A DNA stretch of 64,000 bases, taken from Liolophura sinensis (lineage: Eukaryota > Mollusca > Polyplacophora > Chitonida > Chitonidae). A program made the position numbers and the translations under genes. The stretch's first letter is position 1. Every line of letters starts with the position of its first letter. The notes below the pieces were generated by a model. That model ran no database searches. It was not told the DNA's origin and worked only from the letters and a program-made list of their open reading frames with translations. Positions 12,655-26,900 of this stretch are shown here, piece after piece. The stretch spans positions 5,394,001-5,458,000 of the forward strand of contig NC_088300.1 in the NCBI RefSeq assembly GCF_032854445.1, given 5' to 3'.

Positions 12655-12735
12655 ACATAATCCTGACTGTTGTCATATAAGTGGAATATTCTTGAACCCG
12701 GCGTAAAACAGCTATCAAATGAATAAATACATAGT
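12655..12735 (+). mobile_element. SINE tail fragment
   Basis: CATATAAGTGGAATATTCTT then GAACCCGGCGTAAAACAGCT, ending ATCAAATGAATAAATA, matches the family tail with about one change in eight. Confidence 0.7.
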
Positions 12736-15700
12736 ACTAATGCAATGGCGTGTCACAAGTCGTGACCTGTTGGTTCGAGCAATGTTCAGATTATTTTTAA
12801 CTTGGATATAGCGTAATGGAGAGGGTTTTGGTTTCAGCACGTGGCTGATCTATGTTAATCCTTGTTTACTTGTCACGTTTGGCTCTTAAGGGTGTCTTTC
12901 TCTTGCTATAATTGATTACTTCCGTCTCACTGATCTCGTATCTTTCCCCGGGGCGCTGGCTGTCGGCTTTGTGATTCTGGATCACGGACATCCCCTGTGC
13001 CTCACCAATAATCTGATGGAAACTTAGACATGTGACAGACCTGTTGGACTCTTGATGCAGAGCCGGCTTGTTTGAACACTGTGTGGTAAATATGATAGGA
13101 GAATTACTGGTGTTGTGTTTTCCTAAATGTAGTACAAAGCAGTATCAGTCAAATTAACCAACTTACAGGAGAGAGAACTAACACCCATTTATCAAAAACA
13201 AAAGAAAAAAAAAATAGAATATAATTCTGTTTGATCACGCAATGGGCTTTGATGGGACTATACTGGTACGACTGGTCCGATTTCCCGAGACTTGGATTTA
13301 AACACAGGCTTCAACTAATATACATACGAACAAGTAAACAAGCCTGTGATTTTGTTCAGTGAACATCATCTTTGAGATCGAAACCAATCACCCACACAGC
13401 CATTTTTGTCATCAACATATTTTATTTCTAGCCTTACAATACAACAAGTAACGTTAAATATAGTAGCATTTTTCTTGCTAGATATTAGGTATAACAGTTA
13501 ACAGATATATCTTAATACATAGTTATGAAAACAGCAACAACACGAAAGAAGAAGGAAGGAGAGCGCTGCACAGGAGTGGATAACTGCGTATAGAGATCCA
13601 GTATAAAGTTTCACAGTAGAGCATCTAACATATGTTATTGGTAAAATGGAAAAGTTTGCTTGAAGATATCTTACCACACGATAAGTTATTTCGTAGGGAA
13701 GTTTCTCTGCATTGGCTGCGGGTACGTGCAACAAGACTAAAATTAAAACAGTATGGTTTCCACAACGACAAATTAACAACATGTTCTCAATACAAATAGA
13801 TGTAGGCCTATTACTCAGTAAACTAAAATGTGTCCGGAACAGTTTCATTTCAAAACGAGTTTCTACTAGGTTCCTGTAATTTCGCTGGAATTGAGTTTAT
13901 AATTTGTATACGTATCATATACATAACATATAGTGAAAATAGACCCGTTGTTATTGTTGCTACCGTGATAACCGATTCTCAATGACAAGTAGTCACATGA
14001 AACATCAATCACTTGGATGACAATCACGTGACTGATCAATCAAGCGACAAATCATGGACATTAGCCCAAACAACGCTCTGAGCCTTTTCATCGCGATGAT
14101 TCCATTTTGACATATGGCAGACACATTTTCTTTATGACTTAAGTTCTGTTCGATCCCCACCACTAAAGCTCAGCAAATGGAGTTCCCTATCTATTATGTA
14201 TACCTTACGTTAAATGCAAGAGTAATACGAAAATTCAAAGTGAAAGGCCGATATCGCGATCAAAACCCTCAAATTATGACTGAGCCTTTGTCAGTATACA
14301 CTATATATACAGTACTAAAGGCACTTACATTTCCCATAATTAAATCCATCGCCACTACAGCTTGAACTTTATTTTAAACTGTCTATATCAGGATTTCTGA
14401 TGTTGTTTCTGTAGTTTCATTGGCATGCCGAGAGTCTCACACGGCATCATCTCGACTGAAGGCAGATTTAACGTAGATCCGGCTGGTGTTACGCCTTGGA
14501 TTCCAATATAAGCAGCTTTGTGAGTGTTAAAATTTAGGCCCACACTATAGAACTTTGTTAAAGGATTATCTTTATAAGTTTGCTGCTTGCTGTGAAGCAA
14601 GCCTGTAAGCAGACTTCATAGCGAGGATACTATACTGTATAGTGCTACAGATAAGGGGAATGCAGGCGTAAATACGCTTAAAAATTAGGTGATAGGCTTC
14701 TGAAATTAAAACAGAGTGTACTGTATACAGTCCTGCCAAAGTCAAAAGTAAATCTCCACAGCGAACCATGTGCTCGACGTTCACCACCACGTGTTAGTTT
14801 TCAGAAACTTTAGGCTACAGCAAAATATCATGTGCCACCACCCACAGCCATGGAGAATGTTTACCGTGATATTTGTCTTTGGGACATTCTCGAGTGTTTG
14901 CCATGAAGAAGATGTAGCAAAGGGTTAAAAATGATCTTTTTGATTACTATAATCCAAGTTTTGCTTCTGTTTTGCACAAAATCATCATAATATCGCTTCC
15001 CAATGTCTGATATCAATTCCTCACGAATCGTCAGTCTGCAGTTTTAATGTATCATTCTGACATATACATGTACCTATGATTTTGTGAAGAGAGAAGCTAA
15101 TGCAATGGAATAAAAAAAATATGATGAGATCAGATAGCAACATATGGACAGAAATACTTCAGATTTATATTATATACTGCCAATAATTAAAGCACAGAAC
15201 AATAAATTCTTCTCTTCTAATGTAAGCCCTGCATTTGGATTTAACCTATATATCAACAACCGTTTTATCATCTTTTGATCCACAGACGGCAGTTGTTAGC
15301 AAGTCTGTACGGGCCAAGAAATGTTTAAACAGGTAAAAGAAAATTTACCTGTCGCATCATGCAGGTTACCATAGAAAAAATAATACTGCAACCCCTGCTA
15401 TCAAAGAACAAGGAATGAAAAGTACAGACTAAAATTGTCAGTGAGTGAGTTATTGAAATAAACCTCACACAGGTCGATGCGAAATAAATGTATTAACTTC
15501 ATTCAAATGAAGAGATGAAATTATTACTTTATTCTAGAATGTTTTGGGGCAATTTATATGTAGGCCTACATTTACTTGTATATTGGATAGTCCTAAAGGC
15601 CGATAACTACAAAAGAAAAAAAATTTCTGTACATGTCGGCTTATGTATACATGTATGCACATGTAGGCCTGTGTCTTTTCTTCACCTCCTTTCACTCGAT

Positions 15701-17944
15701 CAACTTCATATTTTCCAGGTGAATTACTGGTGACCCAAAGTAGTGAAGTGTTGAGTATATGAAAAAAAATGTGGCCTGCGGTACTGCGTACTTGGAAAGT
15801 CAGAAGTAATGTACTCCCTTTGACAAACATTATCTTTAACGCTTGTATAAGCAAATGGGCTAAACCTTCCGAACGACTCTGCGGAAAAATCAGCTGGTCT
15901 ATAAGTAAAATCACCCAGTTTCAGCCAAGGCATAAACCGAAGAAATCTTGCAATACACGAATTTTATGAGCTACGCTACTGAACTATACAATTATATACA
16001 ATCACGGTACTGAAAATAAGTCTCTTTCGCTCTTTCCATTTATTTACAAAAATAGTTTGTACTTTCTTGGTATTAGATCCTTTCCATGATTTATATTTAT
16101 CTATGTTTATATTTTCTACAACATACTTGGTATATATAGGGATGCACAAGACGATTAGTGACTGCAACGCTGGTTGGGCATGCCTCACACTTGTCAAAAA
16201 ATCTCGGGTCATCCCACTGGGCACTGTTTATTAGAGATTTCTTACATTACATCCAAGAAAGATTTCGGCGACACTTAGCCATTAATGTAAGGCAGTCAAT
16301 AAACCCACAACAGAGAAGCCTAAGTCACTACCCGTGCAGTAGACTTTGGGAAACAGAAATGTCAAGTATATGGCAGATGGGTAGGAGAAAGGGGCTACAC
16401 GTAGTAGGCCCTACTGTGGTCACGACTCGAAGGGACACCGTCATCTGATGATATATGCCACTTAATCCCTGACGCGAAGATTTTCCAAAAAGATGAGGCA
16501 TGTATTTCAGCTCTAGTCTTCTAAACATATGTTTATCACTTTATCACGAGATGTACAGACGTTTCACTGATCGACATAAGTTTACAACAGACAAACATTT
16601 CACCACGTGATAAATTTATACGCAGGGACATTCCTAAACGAAGCTGTGATAACACCAGGTAGGTCAGATATAGTGGAAGAGAATATTTACATACGATCTT
16701 GCTCCCAAAAGGCGTACGCAGACTTACAAAAAACATTAACGGGAATTAAAGAGAAATGCTAAAATCAGTTAAAAATTTAAAAAGCAAGTACTAAAACAAG
16801 CTAACAGTAAAGTTGGTGGAAATTGTCTACATATACAAGGCTTGGAGGTAAGGCAAATGAGAAACATTCTGCCTTAATAAGCTTTAATTTGTTGTGTTTT
16901 TGGAAGAAAATGTGCTCAGTGCTGATGGGAATTAAAAAAACTTTTATACCTTTTTACAGGTCTAGCTTGACAATAGTAACAATTCTTTTAACTTGGTAAA
17001 CTCGAAGTCTTAATCCTAAAATACATCCCTCCCTTGCTGTCCTACTCCCATTACGAGGAAAGAATTATGGTTATGGAGAAAATCCCCCGTATTTTTGCGA
17101 TCTTGAAATATACATGGCTTTATTCTCGAATCATTTCAGTTTTTGCGTGACATTTTGTGAAATAAGTATCCGTATCCCTCTCCATTCGTGTGGTCATCAT
17201 AACATTCTAACGATTCAACCAAGGGAAAAATAAAGGCAAATTCAACACCTATTTTCTGGTTTGGAGATATTAAGACAGCTTCGCCAACTCCAAATCAGTT
17301 GGGCATGCTGTCTTATGTGTTCATCGCGTTTTATGATATTCTTGTCATGGATTTTGTCCATTCAGTTTAGGTTAACGGTCTAGTCTATTACTGTTTGGTA
17401 CGTCACGTCTGCGTAGGGACGCTGCTCACCTCAAGCGTGCAGTAAAATAATATCAAAAGTCTCATTGGTTCCCATGCGGTAGATGACACCAGATTTGCAT
17501 TGAGGTCAAGAACCAAATGGTTCCATGTAAACTCGGTGGTTGGAAATTTGAAAAATGATTCATACCAATTCATGTTATATTGATCACAGACAAATAAACT
17601 ATAATCAAAAATATTTCGGTGGATGACTATTGTGGAACACACTTCCTTGTCCGCCCAAGTCAACAGTTTTGGTACATGCGCGAGCTAAATCAACATTCTC
17701 TTTAAGTTTAACTTCACCAAGCATATGAAATTTCACTTTAACAGTTCAGCCGCAATCACTGGGCTAAGGCTCGTCAGATATGTGGCTAAACCATACCTTT
17801 GTTTCGGCCCAAAATTAGAATATGGCATGGTCTAAAGCTTTGTTCGGGATAGGTGGGACTGTTGTACGCTGACCATCATGTCTCGACGGCATGTTGCTGT
17901 TGTTGTTGTGGTTAGCGAATGTCCGATGGGAAGATAAGGTCCAT
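12736..17944. other. intergenic / PCSK2 3' flank, no supported gene
   Basis: Frames here are all short and have no recognised family. A TTTATT (AATAAA on the minus strand) at 17119-17124 could serve a long PCSK2 3' UTR. Otherwise nothing was found. Confidence 0.45.
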
Positions 17945-20900
17945 TTATATAAATTGTTTGGTGCGGCGTTTCACGGTCTCCAGCTTGGAATGGACGTTGT
18001 TGTCCGCCACCTGCTTGTGGTAGGGGGAAGCCTTGGTGCCATGCAGCATGAGGTTCCATTCAAAGAAAACGCCGGTGTCTTGATCCTGGTTGTTGTCGGA
18101 GTTGAGGGAGATCTTGAGGGTCCATCGGCCGCGGGGCTGCTCCGCCCAGGTGTGGGTGGTCATGAATGGCCATTTGGTGAACCCGTTCTTGCTGTCGTCA
18201 TCATTGGGACGTGGACTCAGGATCATTGAGCTGTCGTGTAAACAAAACAGCTTCATTACTTTATTTATTATTGCGTTTATTTCCTTACGGACTGATGACT
18301 CATCGCTGTCAGCACTGTGTTTATATCATGTTGGACAATGTTAGCTGATTGTCAGAACCTTCGGGGCCAGGTCGATGCCAGAAGATTAATAGCAACTATG
18401 GCTACGAATGACTAAGCATGCAAACATAAACATCCACCTGAAGTAACAGGCAACAGTTTCACACGCCTTATGTTGATTTGTATAACTTCTGAATGCATTG
18501 CACAAGACATTTTCCGGAAGTTCAAGTAACCTGCCTCGGGTATGTTTTCCAGGAGCTTTTTAAGTCATGTTGTTAAAACTGCTTCGTAATGGATGTTGTC
18601 AGAAAATTGGAAGGGATTTGAAGCTCAATGGCAAACGTTCGCTACACTACGTAAAGCTTTTTCTACTCACGTGGTGTTCATTGGTGAGGTGAGGTGCATG
18701 ACGACGCGGCCTCGAACGGAAGACTTGAGGGTGACGAAGGCCTGTACATGCTCCAGATGGTTGATCTCATTGGGCTTCCCTTCACAGGCATCCGTGTTGA
18801 TGTGGAAGCGGACAGGGTTTCCGGTACTGAAGGCTCTGTCAACAAAATTTCACCAGTGTTAGCCAAAATTTCAAAGAACCACGCTAGGGCTCCAGGTATA
18901 CCAGATGAACATCACTCTTTTTAAGAGTTCTTGAAGTAAACTTGAAGTTCTTGAGTTCTTGCTAAACCCTCAAACGACCTTAACTCTCCAAAAGAAGGGG
19001 GGGGGGGGGTATTTGAGGTTTTCTGTGATGAAGATTTATAGTATAACTACGCCACTATGCTCGCCACACAAAATAGTTTGTGCCTATTGTGTTATCTTTA
19101 ATCAATCTCTATTTAAAGCCGTGTTGTTCGCTAAAAATCTCTAATTATTTCTAGAATTTATTTTCTAACATGACTTAGTACATTGAGTATTTGTACTGGT
19201 CAATGGAATCAAGTACGAAATCAGCGAGGCTGACCTCTTCTCAGAGATGGTTCCTGCGGTGCAGTGGAATCGCTCCGGGACAGTCTTCCAGTCCTTGGCC
19301 AGGTGAACCATGGAGCCGGCATCCAGAACTCCATAACCAAACAGATGGTTGAACTCAAGGCCAGCACCGTTGAATTTCCAGTGATGTTTTCCGTACGGAT
19401 CAAAAAGGCTGTTTCTCTTGGACGTCAGCACAGTCAAATGCTGGACATCACGCCAGGTCAGTCGAGGGCTGGACAAAGGCAAAACGGCACAGGTTATACA
19501 CAACAAAATGTTGTAAACTTAGAAAGGCCCTGCAGTAAGGATGTATGTAAATGGTTATACATATCCAGAGGTATACTCAGGTTCTAACTTAAAGTTTAAT
19601 TCCGGTGTGTAGTTGCATGCATTATAACCTAGGTATTTAAGCCTTGTACATAAACCTACTGGCATCTTTGATTATTCATTACCAAACCAACTCACATTTA
19701 CATTATAACCAATTCAAATGATCCACAATGGTGATCGTGAGGTAACTATATAAAGAAGTACTTAATAATGGCTGTTTACCAGTAAAATTTCCTGAACAAT
19801 TTCCAAAGACAGCTACGCGGTTTAAGACGTTCTGTTAACATTTGAAACAGCAATACATGTACACTATAATAAACCATGTGAATTTACGTACTTTGCCTCC
19901 AGCGCCAGCGCAAAAACCCCGGCTGCTTCCGGAGCAGCTGCGGAAGTTCCCGAATGTGTAGTCGTGCAGTTTCCGTACAGATCAGTCGTGGCCTGTGGTA
20001 ATAAACAGGTGAGTGAGAAAAGTCAGAAGGACGGTTGCCTAAGGCTACTTTCCATTTATCCAATAACTAGGAATATAGATAATCCTATTACCACTCGGCG
20101 TTCTAAATAGAAAATTCAACCTTCCTTTCTGAATGGAGGTTGAAATTCCAATGATTTCCGGCATGCCCTCTAGTGCTGAAAGCTGAGCATATTGATTAGA
20201 GAGCTAAGCTCAATGCCAAAAGATCTCTGTCATCCAGCCTCTATGTATTCTTCTATGTGGTTCTACAATCTTTTCTTTTCCTGACATTGGCTTGGAAGAT
20301 ATATCATTTCTAATATACAACAGTAAATTAAATCGGGACCAGCGAAATATTGGCTCGAGTGAGATTCGAACATACGAAAGTTGTTGTGGGATATTATACG
20401 GTGCCAGTGGAGCCAGTGTTGTCGCTAGTCTTGGTTATATTCGTTTAATGGATTAATGTTTATGAAATATATTCCTGGACGACGAATGTCATTGCCATTG
20501 GTTTAATGTTGTTGTTTTTTTTTCTTTTTTTTTTGCGTACATGCTCTACACAGTTTTTAGTCCATTTAATAGGTTGCGTGGAAACGAGATGCTGGTATTG
20601 TGTGTAAATGAGTAAATGTGCATGTGTGTAAGTGAGTTTAATATAAACAGATTGCTTCCACTTACCACGCCGGCATCGCGGAAGGTGCTCTTGCCATTAC
20701 TGAAGGTCGATGCGAGGGTAGAGGAGCAGGACTCGTCATAGCCAGCAGTCTGACCATCATTGGTGGCCGAGTTGATGGAGATCGTCCACATGCTCGCAGC
20801 GTACCCGTCACAGTTACAGTCATCATCCGGTCCGCCGTCACCGGACGCCCACACATAGATGTTACCAAGTCCTTGACGTCCCTCGTTCACACCTTTTACG

Positions 20901-23900
20901 ATAGCCCTCATGGTCATGTTTCGCGGACCGTCTACGGTGCGACCGTCATCTGTTGGGCCCCAACTAGCGCTGTAGATGTCGATATCATTTGGCATGTGGC
21001 CCATGGCGTTTGCCTCAATCAGGTCGGTCATGAATGGTTGGTCCAACATGCGTAACCCTGAAAAACGTATTTTTTTCTTTTATTACCGATTTCAAATTAT
21101 TTCACTTCATTAATGTAGCAAGAGTGAACTGCAAAAAAATCGGGTAAACACTGTTTAAAACTGTTGCTGAAACGATTGTAAAAAACACAAGTTTTGCCTA
21201 AAGTCAAGTTAAGCAAAATGGTCCACAACTCGGGAGCTCAGCGGGATTTCCCCTAGGGCATAGCACGAATAAGAACAATAAAAAGCCTAACAGGATTCCT
21301 GGAAACAGAACATGTAATAAATTTTTAAGCTGATAAAAACTGGTGAGCGTAGGCGACAATTCCAGCCAAAATTGAGTTTCAGTACCTCAAATTATACCGA
21401 AGTCGTTTGAATCTACACTATTTTTGTGTGTGTTTTTTTTCTGTATCGTGACATTGCATGGCAAATGAGATACCAGCTATATTTGATGTAGATCGTTTGT
21501 GCATTATATATTGTTCAGATCACTAGAATAATGCGCTATTTATTATCCAGGTATAAATTTACATTATTTTAATATTTTGTTACACTATAGTATGAGCTTA
21601 CCCGCAACTTTGGAATCATAAGCCACACCCACACCGCATTTGCCGTTGTCTCTGGCGGCCGACACCTCGCCTGCGCAGCGGGTGCCGTGACTGTTGAACC
21701 AGGTGTCGGTAAATCGAGGATATGGAAAAGGATCATTGCTGCTGAAATCGTAACTTGCTTTGGCGTTCTGCAAATAATAAAGATAATAAACATTTAAAGC
21801 TTCAAACTCCGACAAATAATGGTATTTTGCTCATCTTTTCCTCATGTATAAGAAAACCACTGCATGGATTACCTCTGTTGTTGAAAGACATTACTTCCAT
21901 TCATTAGACATGGATTAAACAGCAGATCTCGGAGAAAAATATTTCCGAGCTTACTGCACATTGCTCTCACGGGAATACAATGTATGTAAAAAATCGATGG
22001 AATGGTTATAAAAGACGCAGTAAGTAACTGACTCTCCCATGAACTGGCATTCTCAACAAAACAGGCTAGAATTTCTTGATTAATATACACCTGTTCGCTG
22101 TTCCGTTCCGCTGGTCCAATCTTCATGAAGAGGTAAAAGTCATCAGAACATTCACATTCACACAGTGTGTTCAGAACATCCACGTTCACAAAGTGTGATC
22201 AGAACGTTCACAAAGTGTGATCAGAACGTTCACAAAGTGTGATCAGAACATTCACATTTGCAAAGTGTGATCAGAACATTCATGTTCACAAAGTGTGATC
22301 AAAATATTCATGCTCACAAAGTGTGATCAGAACATTCATGCTCACAAAGTGTGATCAGAACATTCACATTCACAAAGCGTGATCAGAACATTCATAAGGT
22401 GTTATCAGAACATTCACAAGGTGTGATCAGAACGTTCACATTCACAAAATTTGATCAGAACATTCATGTTCACAAAGTGTGATCAGAACATTCATGTTCA
22501 CAAAGTGTGATTAGAACCTTCACATTCACAAAGTATGATCAGAACAGTCACATTCACAAAGTATGATCAGAACATTCACAAACTGTGATCAGAACGTTCA
22601 CATTCTCAAATTGTAATCAGAACATTCACAAATTGTAATCAGAACATTCACAAATTGTAATCAGAACATTCACAAAGTGTGATCAGAACATTCACATTCT
22701 CAAATTGTAATCAGAACATTCACAAATTGTAATCAGAACATTCACAAAGTGTGATCAGAACATTCACACAGTTTGATTAGAACATTCACAGAGTGTGACA
22801 GAAAAGGGAAATTCATCAGATTATGTATTTGAACATTTTAGAGGTTATCTGACCCTGAAAACAACAGCCATGCACATTTTAGAGGTTAACTGACCCTAAA
22901 AACAACAGCCATGCACATTTTAGAGGTTAACTGACCCTGAAAACAACAGCCATGCACATTTTAGAGGTTAACTGGCCCTCAAGACTACATCCATGCACAT
23001 TTTACACACTAGGCGAAAGGAAATATTTCCGGAGTGTTACTTTATAACGTGTGTCTGACACGGGGTTGCTTTCGAAACTAGGCCCTCGATCGCTGGCTGA
23101 GTGGAATAATTTTTAACCCCGAACACTTAACCCGTGAGCTTCCGATTGTATCACCTTGTCTTTAGGCCATGAATTTGGCCGTATTGTTATGTGACAATCC
23201 TCTGGTTTCCCCCTGGCCTCCGGTAGTCCGGTTTTCTCAAGTCATAAACCATACCACCGTCAAATAAGTAAAAAAAAATAAGTTTACAACCCTAAACACC
23301 AATGAGTATAAATGGCTAACTCTCAGAATGGCAAGCTGCTAATCAAATGCTAAAACAGTAATTGAGATAAGAAAGGAGCATGGAAATGACACACAACACG
23401 ACAATTTATCATTTGTGGCTTGTAGGTTCTCTTGGTTTAATAAGATGGCAGAAAATGTGTTAATACTAAATATTAGTCAGCCAGCTTTAGAGCCTCGTTT
23501 AATACACTGTTACACAAGCTAACGGTAACCACTAGTTTTTCACAGTGTTTGGGTATCACCGATGATAAATCAAATCAAACCAGTCTGTATTCTGTTGGTT
23601 TTTTTTAATGACATCAATGCAGTTAATATTATTGTTACACTTTTACCATTGTGTCCACCGGCACGGCGCTTTGAGAATCTGGCAACTCGTCATGAAATGG
23701 TTAGCTACCTACTTGTATTTGTTCAAACGTCAGATTCGCTCCGTTTTGAAGTTACATAGTTGCATTTGTTCAAACGTCAGATTCGCTGCATTTTGGAGGT
23801 ACATAGTTGCATTTGTTCAAAGGTCAGGATCGCTGCATTTTTGAAATAGTTACTTATTTATACGGTATATGTTTAAACATATATTAATATGGAATAAATG

Positions 23901-26900
23901 GTGCTAATTTTTAACCATGTAGTTTATGCTGCATGGGCTAAACGTTCGTTCACAATGTATGTATAATGGTTTACCATTGTTTATTGAATTTGGATAAATA
24001 TATAAGGATTGAAACAACTCGTATATATACGTGACTGAAAGTATACGCAAAAGGATACAAAAACACGGGTCTCAGAAGCTTGGCTACTATATTCACTCAC
24101 CAAAATTCCACAAAATAAGAGTACATTTAATAGAAATATACGACACATTGCTTAAAGCGTGCATATGCCATAACACAGTAAACTGCTTCGGTGGCCTAAT
24201 GGTGAAAGCGCGTCGGGTCATACCAAGGACATTAAAACTGGTACTTGTTGGTGCCTCGTTTAGCGCACAGCAGTGAGAGATTAGAGCAAGGAAGCGTAAG
24301 ACTGATTGGCCCGGTCTCCGTATAATGTGACTGGACGGAGTATCATCTTCGGCAAGATACTTCAGTGGCGGCAGCACTTTGGCAACGACGACTCGCCCTG
24401 CCACAGGAAGGCATCGTATATGTACAGATACGTAATGACTCCTCGTCGTCATATGACTGAAATATTATGAAGTATGAAGTAAAACCTCAAGCATGCATAC
24501 ATACATACATACATAATACAGCCTACCATAATAGAAGAGTACAACACAAAACAACTCGACATGTGATGTCCTTCAATACTTACGAAATTGTTCTTAAGAT
24601 CGGGATGTAAGTAGTCAATACCTGTTGGCGAAATTTGATAATAGGTCAATAATCATCTATAATTGGGCATATACTGGGTTCTTTAAAACTTCAAAGAAAT
24701 TTTGATTGAGGGTTTTAAAATTTCTCTCTCAACAAATCTCAACATATAATTCGTCCCATTAACTTGTCAAGGCAACTTCAATGTAGAAGTTAATTAGATA
24801 TTCACTTCATTTCCGGTGGAAAGATTTTGTGTCAACACAAGAATGTAATTAATGACACAAGGTCCGAGTCATGTGTACAAGGCGTGAAAGTTTGCTCACC
24901 GTCATCCATTATTGCTGTGGTGATGTTTTTGCCGGTGAACCCTTGTTCCCAAGCGCTTAAGACGTTTAAATCCAAACCTGGGATTCCACCAGACTGGCCT
25001 ACATTTTTCTGAAAAATAAACAAACGAGGGAATGATTCTTGGTCAAATTCTCCATGTCTCTATTTCAGTTCTCTATGCAGGGTGTCTGGCATTCGGCAGA
25101 ATAGGTGATTACAAGCCCTGCCCGATTTTATTTGTCCATGGGTGGACTCATCATAGCATAATATGGTGGGGCAGTAGCTACTCAGTATATACCATATAAA
25201 CCACTTAGGCCCTATGTCATTTGACATTTATCCACTGTTGGGACATTTTCAAGGGTAATTTAAAGGGGTAATTTTCTAGGTTATGACTTAGACATCTTTC
25301 AGTCTCGGAAAGTATTCTAAGTCACCTTCACTCTACATACTGCAAACATATTCATTAGATTAACAACAATATCTATACACTGAAAAGAATTTACAGTGGC
25401 TTGGAATGTATTTTGATTTAGAGATCAAATTAATTCAAGCACATGATGTTTTATAAACGAAAATATATTAACATGTTTGCAATGTTTATGCGCACAAACA
25501 AGTTATTGCTTTTTCCAATTATAAACTTAATATTCAACCCCGATTCCAGCTGCAGGCCGTGTGCAAATATACATATTAAATAGAGATGACCTTTCAAACA
25601 ACATCGAGAGTGTCACGCAAAACAATGGCCGGTATGTTTACCTCCCTAGTTATATCAGTTCATACTGTTTATGCCTACAAATACAAGAATTTGAGTTTGT
25701 TTACTTGTTAGATTTGCTTTTAAGATCTATATAGGGGCGAACTATCGGAGTTCCCTTCAGTGATAATAGTGTTACTTCGCACAGTTTACACAGTTTAAAT
25801 CAGCTTCTGTTTTTACATTTTTGATAGTTTAACGTGGATAAAGAACATTTGTTTCATGACATTCCAATATGAACTATGTGGTATGACGTCATAATACATG
25901 TACAGTAAACTTTTACATTTCTACGTCACTAAACAATACGACACGACAACCTACATACGTAGCTGTGAAATATCTAGGTCAATTGCAGTGGCCTAAGCCT
26001 GCCGTTGATTGGTCTAAAATGCATGACCTCTGCAGAGGGAGTGATACAGAACGGCAGCGAAAAGCTGCATGAAATAATTGGTTTTTGCTGCTTTTTTAAA
26101 AACTTTTTTGGAGTATAATAGACTTTAACACTTTCGTTTTGGTGTTTGTTGTGTAACCCGATACCGCTGAATCCAGTTTCGTACCTCAAAAAAAAATCTC
26201 GGCATTCTCGGGATTTGACTCGGGACGAAACAAGGTTCAGCCGCATCGGGTTACACAACAAACACCAAAACGAAAGTGTTAAACCCTTAAACATATGAAT
26301 TTGGTTCAAGCTTCCACCATGTGGCAAGTTATTTCCGCGAGTCGAGCTCATTGTGAGCTAAGGCCAGCCCTGTGGAAAACTTCGGAATGAGAGATGGAAT
26401 TTTCAATTTGAGAGCCACAGCATGGAATCCTAGTAAATACTAGTCTACAATTACAGGAAGTTGTTATCATGGAGACAAGTGAAGGTGTTGCTATGGAGGA
26501 ATATGGGATTTACCAGCTCCAAACACTTCATCTTTTGTAACCCCAAGGACACCATTGGCATATTTACAGATACCGTTTTACAATCCAGAATAGAATGTTT
26601 GTATTCCATTTATTAGGGTTGCTGTATCCACCCTATTAAACCACATGAAATTACACCCCAGCTTCAGGGGTTCAGGGTTAATGTTAATGTCACTCTTGTC
26701 TACCTGAGAGATTTAAAACAACAAATTATGCGTAATTGCTCATCCCATGCGGTTGTTGTGTAACCCTCATGATGCTTTAGGCTAGGCATAACCACAACAA
26801 CAAACTACATGTCGTTCGTAGAGGATGGTAAAGCGCTGCAAGGAGACTCGCTCAAGCTCAAGGCTGACACAAATTGGGCCAATTTATTTTTTGTCGCACA

